A stretch of DNA of 64,000 nucleotides, from positions 526,358 through 590,357 of the forward strand of contig JAJVDF010000509.1 in NCBI GenBank assembly GCA_022410635.1, written 5' to 3'. Made by a program: the position numbers and the translations under genes. The notes below the pieces were generated by a model. The model worked only from the letters and a program-made list of their open reading frames with translations, ran no database searches and was not told the origin of the DNA. Of this stretch, positions 44,826-57,544 are shown one piece after another (positions within the stretch are counted from its first letter, which is position 1; each line of letters starts with the position of its first letter). This DNA is from Tretioscincus oriximinensis (taxonomy: Eukaryota > Chordata > Lepidosauria > Squamata > Gymnophthalmidae).

Positions 44826-46520
44826 GAATCTTCTACNTATTTATGTAAGGCATACATGAAGGAAGCACCACCGAGCATAATAAGCTGTGGTTCTGATTAG
44901 TCAGGCATAAGGTTCCATTATAACTGCAATCCTTTTTTCCTCTGGGGGTGCAGGCCATGATCTCTATAGGCCAATCAAAGCAGCAGCAGTGGCATGGAGG
45001 ATTGTGGTGAACACTACTATTTTGTGGTGTTTTAGTGGGGGCATATATGGATACATGGCCTGCACCTAATCTGCAGAAGGTTCTAGATGTTTCAGATATT
45101 GATTTGCCATGTACTTCCTTGTTGAATGACATTGAAAACCAGCCATAAACATTACCTAGTGCATGGCACTGATTTCAGACTTAGATTTAAGCCTGAATGA
45201 AGTGAATATGTGAGTGTTTCCTAGATATAGCATCTCACTAGTTAAGGCCAGCATCAGCTCTAGACCTTAGAAAAGTGCCAGATCAATAAAAGGTTTTCCA
45301 ACAATAAAATTTTCAAAATTTCATTCCTTGAATATCTATACTGCAGTAAAGTGAAATTTCATAACTGCTAATAATTTTGGAGAATTCTGTATTCTGCAGA
45401 ATGTGGTTATTACTTGAAACCTTGTATTATTAGAAAACTGTTTCTTAATGGCAATTAATGGGACCGTTAATTGGCTAATATTCTCTGTACTCTTCTAATA
45501 GCATATTTTCCACTTTTCAACTTGAAAGCATATGAGATAGATTAGTAATTAGCTTGAAGGTAACAGATAAAGTAAGGTTGTGACTTGAGGATGATATGTT
45601 TGATTGAAAATTGTATGTTTCTCACCTCCACTTCATTTTCCATTGAAAAGGCTGGATATAAATACAATTCACTTTTCAGATTATAATATTTTGTTTCTAG
45701 AACACTAGCAATTCTGCTTTCATCAATGCGTTCTTCCTTTTATATGTGCAGATAAGCTGCAGCTTTCCAAATAATAAACACAAGGCAAGCATGTTTGTTA
45801 GATAGATAGGTGGTAATGTTCACTTTTGCTATAATTAGCATCAATTTAACAATTTCACACCTGTTCAGGAATAGTTAGCTTTTAACGATATCCTTAATGA
45901 TGTTATCTAAATAATCTGCTTCTCCACCACACAGTTTCATAGAAATTCAGTTAAAGAAACTACAGTATTTGTTGTTTTCAGAAAGAACATTCAATAGCCT
46001 CCACAAAAATAATGTTCATGGAGGAGGTTATTCCAAAAGATTTGAGTATCCAAACAAGCCAGTTTTAAGTTAAATTTCTGTGTTTGCAGTGCAATTTCCT
46101 ATAAAGGGTTTCCATATAACACATTTACAGTATTATGAACTTTAATTCATAATATGAGGGAACCATTTACCCCTTCTGCATAATTTGGTAGAGGAGAAAT
46201 TGAGAATTATTAGCTGCTTTAGTGGGGTCTACCCTTAGGGAAAGTACTAGAAAACATGCAAAAAGTAAAAGAAAATATACTGAGAATAAAGTTTCCTTGC
46301 CAGAAAGCGTTTCCATGATCTCTTCCCTCAATCACAATAGGAAAAGCACTTCAATGTTGCCTTATCCAATCCTATCAACATCTTTCTTAACAGACATCTT
46401 GTGAAGCAACCATGAAGGGTCTATTCTAGTTAAGGCAAGGACTCATAGATTATTNTTTTTTGGCAAGAAAGCCCTATTTCTTCTATGCCTCTATTTTAAC
46501 TCTTCAGCTTCTTCACTTCT
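44826..46520. other. intronic, no feature recognised
   Basis: AT-rich. Open frames at 44833-45132 (minus) and 46222-46404 (plus) have no family features or matching splice phases. Confidence 0.4.
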
Positions 46521-46524
46521 AGCT

Positions 46525-46698
46525 TAGGGTTCCCACCTTAAATCTGGGATTGATTTGTATCTTTAATAGCTATAAAACAGAGGAATTTTACCAGTTACAG
46601 CTTCTAATGCTTGNTGGACCAGGGATGGGGATGGAAATCACTTGTTCATACCCGTTAAAGGTCCAAAGGTCAATCCTGGATTTTAGGTAGGAACTCTG
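46525..46698. mobile_element. 170-bp hAT-type MITE, copy 3
   Basis: Ends TAGGGTTCCCACC and (inverted) CAGAGTTCCTACC, followed inside by AAATCTGGGATTGATTTGTA and (inverted) AAATCCAGGATTGACCTTTG, then TTTAATAGCT and TTTAACGGG. The 8-bp flanks TTCTAGCT and TTCATCAT agree at only four positions, so the duplication is not clear here. Confidence 0.75.
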
Positions 46699-46902
46699 TT
46701 CATCATAGCATGCTTTTCCTCAAGTAAAGCTCTCTCCTGGGGCAGCCGCTCCTTCTAGCTCTGTCTTCTGTCTATCTCTATTCCCAAAAGTGATCAAAAC
46801 TGAGCCTGCATTTCCTCTCTAGGCCAGTTGTCCCTTTACTCCTGAATTTCATTAAATTTAATTATTTCTATTCTGTATTTTGATGTAGCACACAATTTTT
46901 CA

Positions 46903-47230
46903 GGCACGGATAGCTCAGTCGCTTAGGAATTCGTCTCTTGTCTGGGAGATCGGGTTTTGAAGCCCTGTGTCGGATGTGGGGAGGGATGAGCACCTTCCAC
47001 TAGCCTGTAGCTCTAGCCAACCCAGCTATTCGAAAGCAAGAATTGCAAGAAATGGAACTGACTGCAAGTAGATACATGGGAACCAGCAGAGTCTGGTGGG
47101 GAAGATAGAATGTGTGCCTTCGGGCAAAATACCCTTGTAAGCCGCTTTGAGTCCCTTTGAAAGGTGAGAAAAAGCGGGGTATAAGAACCCAGTTCTTCTT
47201 CTTCTTCTTTTCTTCTTTTCTTCTTCTTCA
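46903..47230 (+). mobile_element. about 300-bp tRNA-headed SINE, copy 2 (best preserved)
   Basis: GGCACGGATAGCTCAGTCGC (A-box-like), GGGAGATCGGGTTTTGAAGC (degraded B box), body AGCCAACCCAGCTATTCGAA, AGCAAGAATTGCAAGAAATG, AACTGACTGCAAGTAGATAC, then CTTGTAAGCCGCTTTGAGTC, AAAGCGGGGTATAAGAACCC and a TTC-rich tail to 47230. Not a functional tRNA gene: the acceptor stem and T loop are broken and the element continues into its body. Confidence 0.9.
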
Positions 47231-48800
47231 AGCTTCTAGTGCATTACTGTAAAACCAATTGACTGTAAAAAATGTGTACTGTAAGACCAATGTGTATGAA
47301 CATAACAATACAACCTGGTTTGTTTCCACTTCCTTTATGAGCAGACAGAGTGTTCAAAATTGAACCTATTCAAATTGGTTTATGAAAACATCCTTTAAAA
47401 TGAACCAAAGAAATATACGTTTTTGAACTTGAATGCATTAACTCTACTGTTATTTTAGAATATAACTTGGTTTAGTTTGATTTTGAACAAGTTCAAGTGC
47501 AAACAAACTAATCAAATTGTATCAATTCATCTCCACCTTTGACTGTCCAAAGAAGAAGAGTTGTTCTTTTATAACCCTCTTTTCTCAAACCAAAGGGAAA
47601 TGGCTTGTTTGCTTAACCTTGGGAGGGCTCTCACTGGAGGAAAAGATGGATGTGAATCCTGTGTGAAACCTAAGTGTCCACACTGTGTTTCCTTTTAATC
47701 CAAATTCAAACTGGTTTGGTACTTAAGTGGACTCACAACTGGGTCTTTGGGGGATTTTCCCCAAAGAACTGAGTTAAAAGTAGGTTTTCTTCATTCTGAT
47801 TTTTTCTGCACTTGCTTATGGTTTGGGAGATGTTTGCTGGGCGTGGTTTGTGTGAGGAAGGAAAGGGCGAGGGCTGCACATTCCCTCCTGGCCAATAAGC
47901 ATCATGAGTATTCCACAGGTGGGGTGCCTTCACAAGTCTTTGAATTGATCAGTACACATTTACCTTCCATGATGCAACATCTCCCTCATACCCTTTACCA
48001 ATAATTAGATGAGTGGGTTGAGTGGCTGAACCTGTTCTTCTACTTAGTGGTAATCATGGTGCAGTTACCAGCCTCTGTTTATGAAGGAAACAAAATACTT
48101 TGTTTGCAGTGGTTTCCATGGAGATTAACAGAGCTAACAGAATAGTTAGCTATAAGTCTCTGATTTAACAATTTCACTAGTGTTCATTTATGTGTTCAGT
48201 TTTAATTTTTATAAGGTCTTATTAAAACTATCCAGGCTGGTTGTGGTCACCATTTTCTCTGACAGTAGGATTAGTCTATCAAATAACCACTGATTTTGTG
48301 CAAAAGTGGGGATTAGGGAGGATCATGGAATGAAGGGTAGAATCACAAAATATCTCCCATCTTCACTGTAAACTAGTCTATTGTAGAGGCACCAGAAATT
48401 GGAAACAAGAGGAACTGCATAATGGTGACACTGCCTTGCATTGTAAATATGCAGATGTGCAAAGGTAGCTTTGTTCTTGAACACAAGGTTAAGGAAATAG
48501 AAACCTAACCAGGCGCCCAGCAATGGTGTTTTGCCTTGAGGAAGGCAGCAAAGGGGAAGGGGGGATGCCTAGTAGGCACACCTACGGCGATAGGATTGGA
48601 CAGTGAAAAACATGCCAGGCCACAAACAACCAGGATTTCCTGTAGTGGGGACAGTGAAGCGAAACTGGGGTCTTGTGTCCCCTTTGTGGCTGGAAAATCC
48701 AGTTTGGAACTGAGTAAAAAAACCTAGTTTCATATGGGATGAGTCTGGTTTCACTCCCCTTCTTCTAAACCAGATTTTGTTTCCTCCAGTGAGAACACAG
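47231..48800. other. intronic, no feature recognised
   Basis: No exon or named repeat. Confidence 0.4.
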
Positions 48801-48804
48801 CCTT

Positions 48805-48870
48805 TGTGAAGTAGGTGGGACTAGCTCCAAAGAAGTTCTAAGGTCACCCAGCTGGTTTCATGGGGGAGTT
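48805..48870 (-). mobile_element. Sauria-type SINE body fragment
   Basis: On the minus strand CCCATGAAACCAGCTGGGTG, ACCTTAGAACTTCTTTGGAG, then CCCACCTACTTCAC. Only the central SINE body survives. Confidence 0.7.
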
Positions 48871-49361
48871 GTAAACAGATTTGTAAACAAAGCTCTCTTA
48901 TTCAACCATAGATAAAACTGGGTTGAGTAATATCAAAACATGTTCATGCAGAAGATTGAAGATAAAGGGCTAAGGAAGACCTTGCCCATACCCAAACTAC
49001 AAAAGAAAGGCTACCAAAAAAAAGAAGAAAGCACAGGGAGCTTTTGGGTGTTCAGATACATGGTTACAAAATAAATTTTAAAAACACAGAGCAGAAGTGC
49101 TGCATCTTTAATGTGTGTATCAAAGTAAAAAGCTGCATCTGTTGAAATTGCTTCTTCTTTACCTTCCTGCTTTATTCTGATACCCTCAGAGAATTCCTAC
49201 TATCCATAACATTTGCTATTTAGTACTTACTGTAGCTGAAATGAGTGGTCCAATAATACTTGGTGAACCGTGGGTAAACACATTCTGACAGATAGCAATA
49301 GTGATGGAGGTAATGAGACTGACACAGACTTGGTAGTAATAGGAAAAGAACCACTTTAGAA

Positions 49362-49523
49362 TTGGGTTCCTAGCTGAAATCCAGGATGGAGATTTGGGCC
49401 TTTAATGGTTGTGAAAAAGGTATTTCCCCCATAGGTGAATCAGCCATTAGAAGCCGTACCTGCTGAAAAGCTCTCTCTTCTTTAGTTATTAAAGATCCAA
49501 AGCTCTATCCTGGAAGTTAGGTG
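49362..49523. mobile_element. 170-bp hAT-type MITE, copy 4
   Basis: Left TTGGGTTCCTAGCTGAAATC, CAGGATGGAGATTTGGGCCT, TTAATGG; right (inverted) CCCATTCCCACCTAACTTCC, AGGATAGAGCTTTGGATCTT, TAATAAC. Same family as copies 1-3. The right edge is placed to within a few bases and the flanks show no clear duplication. Confidence 0.7.
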
Positions 49524-49529
49524 GGAATG

Positions 49530-51090
49530 GGTGAAAAAGAATGTTAAGACTTCAGATAAGCAATATAAATTAGATATCTAAATTTTATTTCTAAACTAAA
49601 TTACAGATTAGGTATGAATCTAAACCACATCAAAGATAACTGGAATTTCTGCCTTAGATATAACCTCAATTGAAAAACAATTCAGAAATTACTGAATAAC
49701 CACTGGTGATAAAGAAGCCCATGGAAATGAAATGCTAGAGTTATTTTTTCCAGCTGTATTGCACATAAACACAAATTGATATCTTTGCCCTTCTTCCAGG
49801 CTGTCCTATACTTTGAACATTAGCTACCTCATGACTACTGACTGCCAACTTTCTGTTGCTGGTCTGGTAGAGAGTATTAAAGTAAATAATGTGATCACAG
49901 TGTTTACTTNAACTTTCCAAAATATAGTAAGACAATGACCCAGAGCTGTTTGTTCTATGCTGGCTGGCAGGAAGGAAGGAAGAGTGGAGAAGATACAATA
50001 GCCACAAGGTCCTCTTACAAATGTCAGTTGCAATTTACACTTCGAAAGTAGAATCTATCACCATTGGACAAATCTACAGCCAAACTGTTCTCCAGATACT
50101 GTAAGATTATATAATGCTATCAGATCTGTTTTACTTCAGATGAAATCAGAACTCTGAAAAACCATTTATGGCTCTCCCTCCTGAACGCAAAGCAATTATT
50201 TTTCCAGGGTTTTAGAAGTAATTGAGCACCTTGTGTAAATGTAACTATCCGTGCCTTGCAAAAATAATACATAACACTCAGCAGATACAGTTTGAAAACC
50301 GTAATCTGAATGTACTTTATGGGAAGTTTTTTCTCTTCTGGATGCTAATCCAGTCAGTTTATTTAAAGTCTCTTTATTCAAAATTGAATGTTTTAAGTGA
50401 CTCTACTGAGAAACAGTAACTGGGTTAGATCCCAAGATAACTGTAGGAAGGCCCTTTCGCTAAGAATCTACTGTCAAACAAGAAACAGTGTCTATAACCA
50501 AGGGCAGAAGATGTGGATAACAATACAATATAATTCAAAGATCCCATGTGGTTCCAAATAAGGTGGACTGCATAGAACACACGTAATTTCCTATATGTTT
50601 GCTAAACATAATAAAGAGCATTTTCCATGGAGTGAAACAATTTGTTCCTTTGCAATATGATATTTGACTAAAGGATGCATCTGCACATTGAATGTACCAT
50701 GTGCATATCACCCACAAGAGCAACTAAGGCAAGGCCTGTCTTGTGATCCTGTGCTTTCCTGCCTGTCTGCTGCAGAAAGATTTAGAGAACCCACCAGTTG
50801 CCTTTTCAATAGGAAATAGCAGCAACAGTATCCAGAAAAAAATCATAGCTACTGCCAACCTTAAGACCATTTAAAAAGATTTCTCCCCACCCCACCTTTG
50901 AAATCACCAGCCTTGCAACAAGGCATATCAAAGGCAATAGTGTGATACAGATCAACCAATCACAAGCTAGGATGCACAAAAGGCTTCATAGGGTATATAG
51001 GAAGGTTCATGGGTAGTAAAGGAATATATTTGTGCTTGCGGATACTGACCAATGAAGACAAGTATTTTAGAGTGCTACAGATATGACATT
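49530..51090. other. intronic, no feature recognised
   Basis: No exon or named repeat. Confidence 0.4.
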
Positions 51091-51091
51091 A

Positions 51092-51490
51092 AAAAATCAG
51101 GCCACAACCCATCCAGTCCAGCATTCTGTCTCACAAAATGANCCACCAGTTACACTAGGGCAATCTCAAGTAAAAGAAGGCAAAAACATCACCTGTTATA
51201 AGCTTCTTGCAAATGGTATTTCTGCTACTTCATCATGGAGGTAATATCAAGAAATCCATCCTAATAGCTATTGATACACTTGGCTCCCATAAATTTGTCT
51301 AATCCTATTTAAAGCTATTTGGCTGCTAGCTATCATCACCTCATCTGGAAATAAATTCCATAGACCGATGACACTGAGTGAAAAAATATTTTCCTCNTCT
51401 GCCCTAACTCTTCTATCCATCAGCTTCAAGGAATGCCCCCAAGTCCTAGTGTTGTATGATGAGAGGTTTTTTTCTATATACCTTATAGAA
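51092..51490 (-). mobile_element. CR1 3' fragment, diverged
   Basis: CAGGCCACAACCCATCCAGT, CCAGCATTCTGTCTCACAAA, later CATCAGCTTCAAGGAATGCC, the antisense CR1 3' UTR and ORF end. Two Ns. About 210 bp from the younger CR1 at 51700. Confidence 0.87.
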
Positions 51491-51699
51491 AGTGTATTCT
51501 ATGGGTCAGGACCAGGTGACCATGGAAGAACGTTAAGGGTCTGAATAGACGTTTTCCTGTGATCTCCTCATCTGAATCTGTTTTAGACCAAATCATACTT
51601 TGAAAAGATCAAAGGAAAGTTTAAACTGGAGTCTCTCAGTGCCATCCTGCACTGTTAGTTTAGAAGCCAGGACTGATTCTAGATGAGTTCTACTCCCTA

Positions 51700-53410
51700 G
51701 AACATAAGAACATAAGAAGAGCCATACTGGATCAGGCTACAGCCCATCAAGTCCAGCATTCTGTGTCACACAGAGGCCAACCAGATGCAACTGGGCAGTC
51801 CAAACAGAGGAAGCAAAATATGCACCTTTTCATGACTCCTTGCAAATGGTATTTCAGGAGTACTGCCTGTTGCTCCATCCCGGAGGCAACATCTAGACAT
51901 CCATCCTAGTATCCATTTATACCCTTGGTATCCATAAACCTGTCTAGTCCAGTCTTGAAACTATCCAAGCTGTTAGCTACCACTACCTCTTCAGGAAGTA
52001 AATTCCAGAGGCCGATGACCCTCTGGGTGAAAAAATACTTTCCTTTGTCTGTTCTCACTTTTCTTCCCATCAGTTTCAAGGAGTGCCCTCTGGTCCTTGT
52101 GTTGTGTGATAGAGAAAACATTTTTCTCTGTTCACCCTGTCCATCCCATGCATGATTTTGTACACTTCAATCAGATAACCTCTCAAACGTCGCCTTTCGA
52201 GGCTGAAGAGGCCCAGACTTTGCAGCCTGACTTCATAAGGGAGGTGCCCCAGACCCTTGATCATTTTTGTTGCCCTTTTCTGCACCTTCTCCAGTTCCAA
52301 AATATCCCTCTTGAGATGTGGTGACCAGAATTGAACACAGTATTCCAAATGTGGCCTCAACACAGATTTATAAAGAGGCAAAACAGCATTTGCTGTCTTG
52401 TTTTCGATTCCTTTCCTAATTATCCCCAACATGGAATTTGCCTTTTTTGCTGCTGCTGCACACTGGGTTGACATTTTCATTGAATTGTCCACCAGCACTC
52501 CAAGATCCTTTTCTTGCTTGGTCAAAGAAAGCTTGGTTCCCATCAGGTGGTAGAAGTAGTTCGGGTTCTTTGCCCCAATGTGCATGACCTTGAACTTGCT
52601 TAAATCGAAGTGCATTTGCCACTTAGATACTCACTCACCCAATTTCAATAGATCACTCTGGAGTGCCTTACAATCATTTTCAGTTTTCACTTACCCTGAA
52701 CAGTTTAGTGTCGTTAGCAAACTTGGCTACTTCACTATTCACCTCGGCATCCAGATCATTTATAAATATATTGAAAAGCAAAGGTCCCAGTACAGTTCCC
52801 TGGGGTACCCCACTTCTTACCTCTTTCCACTCAGAGAACTGTNCATTTAATACTACCCTTTGTTTTCTATCTTTTAGCCAGTTTCCAATCCAGGACAAAG
52901 TCTGTCCTCTTATACCATGAGTATAGAGCTTTTTTAGAAGCCTTTGATGAGGGACTTTATCAAACGCCTTCTGAAAATCTAGATAGACAATATCAACTGG
53001 ATCCCCTTTATCTATATGTTTGTTAACACTCTCAAANAATTCTAGCAAGTTGGTAAGGCATGATTTACCTTTGCAGAAGACATGCTGAGTTTCATTCAGC
53101 AATGTGTGCTTCTCCATGTGTTTCGTAATTTTGTCCTTAATTATGGTTTCCAACACTTTACCTGGAATTGATGTTAAACTGACGGGTCTATAATTTCTGG
53201 GATCACCCCGGGATCCTTTTTTGAAGATTGGTGTTACATTAGCTACCCTCCAATCTACTGGTACTATGCCTGATCTTAAGGAAAGATTAAATATTTTGGT
53301 TAGAAGTTCAGCCATTTCACATTTGAGTTCTTTAAGAATTCTTGGGTAAATGCCGTCTGGCCCTGGGGATTTATAAATGTTTAGCTTAGAAAAGATTACA
53401 TCATTAGAAA
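51700..53410 (-). mobile_element. CR1/L3-type LINE, longest copy, antisense
   Basis: It extends from the 3' octamer tail (GAACATAAGAACATAAGAAG on the + strand) through the whole RT to about the SPGPDG motif near 53370, about 1.7 kb. It is the closest relative in the window to the copy at 1-1537 and reaches further 5'. Truncation near 53410 removes the endonuclease. Inside ADGRL4 intron 2 if that call is right, in antisense orientation. Confidence 0.94.
51906..53400 (-). pseudogene. CR1 reverse transcriptase, frameshifted, catalytic Asp changed
   Basis: Three minus-strand frames in order: about 53400-52680 ([71 protein letters not shown]), 52615-about 52120 (KDLGVLVDNSMK, HLEYCVQFWSPHLK), and about 52121-51906 (GKYFFTQRVIGLWNLLPEEV). 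Frameshifts lie near 52670 and 52115. The polymerase box reads FANDT where the other CR1 copy has FADDT, so one metal-binding aspartate is lost. Two Ns fall in the first frame. Confidence 0.9.
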
Positions 53411-54040
53411 GCATGGAAAAACAAAATAGTAGCCATCCTGTGTAATGATAATGTTCTAAAACAAGCCCTTTTTTCACAGTTGTGTAACCTAGACTTAAGA
53501 ATTCTGTAGTTGCTTTGTAGACTTCATAACATGGATGAAGATCATAAGATCCTAGCCCCAGAATTCTGCTACAAATGTATTAAATAGACTATAGTCCATG
53601 TTAGCTTCTGAGTTTTGCCCAATCTGCTGCTGATCTAATTCTGCTGGACCAGACCAGCAGTAAGTATTAAAAAAAAAGAAATAAGTGTGAAAAGATCCTC
53701 AATCTTCCTTTACTCTACAGAGTGAATGTTTTTATTGGTTAATCTGGTTCCCAAATAGTATGATATCTTCTATTTATGACTAGGCAGAAAATAAAATCAG
53801 AATTAAACCAGAATTGTGCACTTTGGGTCCTTTTGTGAGTCTCTAATAAATTCTGGGTTCTGAAAGGTCCACTAATTTATTAAGCATAGCATTTAGTCCA
53901 GCACAATTTAGACTTTTCCAAGCACATTACATGGAACCTGTAAGGTCAGCAGTATGATCACATTTTATCTACCTATAGTTGAAGTTACTGGTGCCAGTGA
54001 AACACTCTTCACTCTCTTTCCAAGTTGAATTGTTAGTTTC
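53411..54040. other. intronic, no feature recognised
   Basis: No exon or named repeat. Confidence 0.4.

Positions 54041-54093
<53 letters not shown>
54041..54093 (+). repeat. (ATC)n microsatellite
   Basis: About 17 perfect ATC/CAT units, ending ATCACCATGAC. Confidence 0.97.
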
Positions 54094-54094
<1 letters not shown>

Positions 54095-54577
54095 CCATGA
54101 CAACACCAGAAAGTCAGTGCTGTTAGCAGCTGCAAGACAGTAATGACTAATTAAATGTGCCCAAATATTTTGCCCAAATAAAATTATAAAAAACACAGAG
54201 CACCTTTATTAATACAGGCAGAAATAGCAGAAACGTTCTAATGCAAAACAGGAATGAAATTCCTTTTTAGAGATTTGAGATTGCTGAGTATCCACATACT
54301 CTAATTTTTAGCCAGAGACACAAGTCTGGTGTTTTCACTGTCCTAAGGCAACCTTTCAAATTAACTATATCATGTTCCCTTATCGGAGCTTCCAAAGGTT
54401 TCAAAATGCAGCGTACAAAATTTGGCTGTGTAGTTTAATGAAACACAGTAATTATGTGGTTTGGGGTTCTTTAACTGAATCNTTGACATTACCTTGAGAG
54501 GAAGGCTAAGGAAACCATCTTTGTTTGAATCTGTATTGATCTGTTACCTTGAACTGTATTTATACAAGCACAGTATG

Positions 54578-54785
54578 GAAAGAACATAAGAGGAGCCATC
54601 TAGTCCAGCATTATGTCTCACACAGAGGCTCACCAATTGCACCTGGGTTGCCTGGAACAAAAGAAGTCAAAAACCTCAACTGTCCTTGGTGCCCTGCAAA
54701 TGGCATTTCAGGAATACTGCCTGTTGTTCCATCTCAGAGGCAGTATCAAGACATCCAACTTAGTAGCTGTTTATACCCTTGACAT
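54578..54785 (-). mobile_element. CR1 3' fragment, short
   Basis: AAAGAACATAAGAGGAGCCA, TCTAGTCCAGCATTATGTCT, CACAGAGGCTCACCAATTGC: the antisense CR1 3' UTR, with a deletion of about 25 nt just after the tail. Confidence 0.87.
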
Positions 54786-54789
54786 GAAA

Positions 54790-56735
54790 ATTGCTGGGCT
54801 TGTTTTGCTAGAGCATAAGTATGAGGAAACTGAATAACTTGTCTTCCTTGTTTAATTAATAGAATTTTGTGTTAAATATTTCAGATATCATACTGTTTTA
54901 AATACGTTAGACCAGAGTAAAGTATTGTTGTTAACTGTAGTAATAAATATAAAGGGGAAAGGTTTATCTGTAGCAAATCTATGATGTTCGAAAACATATT
55001 TTGCAAATAGATTCAATTCAATACATATTTCTAATTTCTTGCTTTATTTCTACAAATAGTACACGACTCTACCATTGCATAGCTGTTGATATATTAAATC
55101 ACACTTTTATGAAATTGAAAAAGACATAATATCCATTTGCCTCTTCAGCTGCTACCAGTTCTCAGACTACCTTCCATCGCTTTTTTTGACAGATCACTTC
55201 TTAACTTTGCTTCCTCACACTCAGAAAAGATTTATTTTAATCAAGCTATTTTTACTTACACTCTCCTGTGCAAATAATGGCAGTTGCTTTTGACTTCTTA
55301 AGGTGATCAACTTAAATCTAAAAATATTTATTTCCAATACAATTTTTTCCAATACAATACTAACATTTTTTCGTGTAGAATTTTCTGTGTAGCAACTTGG
55401 AAATTTTTAACTGTCTCTTTCATCATACATGAATGTTTTAAAAAAGCTTTTTTTATTAATCCTTAATAGCATAATAGAATTTTGGTAGGTAAATCTGTTG
55501 TTCTAGATGCAAATCTTTTTGCCTTATGAAATTAAATCAGAAAAAAAATTTTCTTGGTTGTTAATTTTATTATCTCATGTATATTGTATAAGAAAGTCCA
55601 TTTTTGCTATTTTGCTATATAATCAATGGATGCTTTTATACTAAATCTTTGATGTATTTTAAAACTTATAATTTACTGCTTTAAAACATTTATTAATGAT
55701 TAGGTTTCCAGTAGAATACTATCTGGTGAATAAGCATCATATATAATATAACATTTATAACAATGGGACATATCAATTTGGAATAATTGCCTTTTATTAC
55801 TTTTTTATTTTAAAAAAGTCTAAAAAGTGTATAATCAATGCTTGGATAAAACCCAAATCTTCCCTTTTTAGGATCAGAGAGCATAGACTACAATTTGTAC
55901 CTCAACAGAGCACACATAAAGATGATGTGCCAAAATGGTTCTATTTGAACACCAAAAGGAACAGAGTTTATTTGAAGTGTTTATTTTTGAACTCCTATGT
56001 TTGAATTAAATGTTTGATGTCATATTGAACACTAGGATCATTTAACAAACTGTTCTATTTTTAAAAAAAATGAAAAGCTCTATGTTTCTATACTTTTTTA
56101 AAAAGACATAGCTCTGCTTCAGTTAAAAGTATACTAAACTTTCACCTTTCGGTTACTGAGTTGAGTTTGAGATTGCTGATTTAAACCCCAGATTTAAATA
56201 TCTTCCTTCCCAATTTGAAGAAAGCACTCCTTGTTGCCAAATAGGAAAGGAAGGTTTATCACATATTTTCTAAGCTTTAAGGCAGATATCTTCCTACCAT
56301 CCAATATAGAAATAAAGGAAGAAAAATAGAAGAGCTTATAAAAGTCAAAACTCTACACCACAACCAAGATAAAAAACATCAAGTTCATCTTGATACAAGT
56401 GCCCTAGATTCTATAGACAACTGCTATATGGTTTGGCTCTCTACAGTTCTCCCTTTTCCCTCAGAATTATGGTAAGTCCTTACAGAACTCCTGTAAGGAA
56501 TATTGTCTGTCTAGGGGATGGCTACTGATATAAAATGCAATCATGATAGCATTCAATTTTGATGGTACCTGAAGCATGATGAGATGCTTTCTTCATTGAG
56601 AGAACCACAAAACAGCAAGAGAATTGGGCACAGCTAAAAGTCTTGGTCACTTTACAAAAGACCACCGATACTGTCAGTAGCTTCAGTATCAATGTGGACA
56701 GTTGTAGTTTATGAGCATGAAAGAGCTCCTAAAGT
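54790..56735. other. AT-rich intronic
   Basis: No exon or named repeat; strongly A+T-rich. Confidence 0.4.
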
Positions 56736-56737
56736 CC

Positions 56738-56975
56738 TAGAGCCAGTCTGATGTAGCAGTTAGACTATCAGATTCTTATCTAGAAGTCTCCTGGTTCAAT
56801 TCTGCACTCCTCCACAAACAGCCAGCTGGGTAACCTTGAGTCAGTAACAATTATTTGGAGCCCTCCCAGCCTCATCTACTTCACAAGGTGTCTTTTGTGA
56901 AGAGAATAACAGAAGCCACTTTGATTCCCTTAGAGTTGTGAAAAGCAAGGTATAAAACCCTTCTTCCTCCAAAAA
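56738..56975 (+). mobile_element. Sauria-type SINE
   Basis: AGAGCCAGTCTGATGTAGCA, CCTGGTTCAATTCTGCACTC, CAGCTGGGTAACCTTGAGTC, then CCACTTTGATTCCCTTAGAG and AAGCAAGGTATAAAACCC with a TTCTTCC end. TTC-type tail, like the 5.2 kb copy. Confidence 0.85.
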
Positions 56976-57084
56976 ATGAAAGAAGTGTCCAAGTGCCCTG
57001 CACGTTAGCATGAACCACAGAGCTGGGGGGGGGGAGTGCCAGCTTAAACACTGAAAAGCTTTTTGGCCTCTTCACCTCTTAACT

Positions 57085-57535
57085 GCCATGTTTGAGGCTG
57101 ATAGAATTGAGGTATATCAATTCATGCATGGGATGGATAAAGTGAACAGAAAAAAAGTATTTTCTCAAACACACAACAGTAAGACTAGAGAGCAGTTGCT
57201 GAAGCTAATGACTAAAAGAGTTAGGACAGACAAGGGAAAGTATCAACCCAGAGGATTATTAGTCTATGGAATTCACTTCTGGAACAGGTGGTAGTAGCTA
57301 GCAGCCTGGATAGCTCCAAAATAGGGTTAGATAAATTCATGGAAGACAAGTACTTCAGTGGCTATTAGGATGTGAAAACAGGAAGTGTTTCTGAAATGCC
57401 ATCTGCAAGGAGGCAAGAGCAGGTGAGGGTTTTCCCTTCTTCTGTTTGAGACTGTTTCAATGCAACTGGGTGGGATTAAATGTTGGACTAAATGGGCTTT
57501 GGTCCGATTCAGCAAGGCCCCTTTATGTTCTTTGG
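57085..57535 (+). mobile_element. CR1 3' fragment, sense, diverged
   Basis: It keeps the C-terminal ORF end (IEVYQFMHGMDKVNRKKVF, then RTDKGKY), AGATAAATTCATGGAAGACA, GTTGGACTAAATGGGCTTTG and ends near AGCAAGGCCCCTTTATGTTC. A frameshift lies at about 57245. Confidence 0.88.
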
Positions 57536-57544
57536 CCTTAATCT

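Noticed and set aside
46903..46980. tRNA gene
   Set aside because: The A- and B-box-like sequence is the head of a SINE; acceptor stem and T loop are degraded and two other copies share the whole body.
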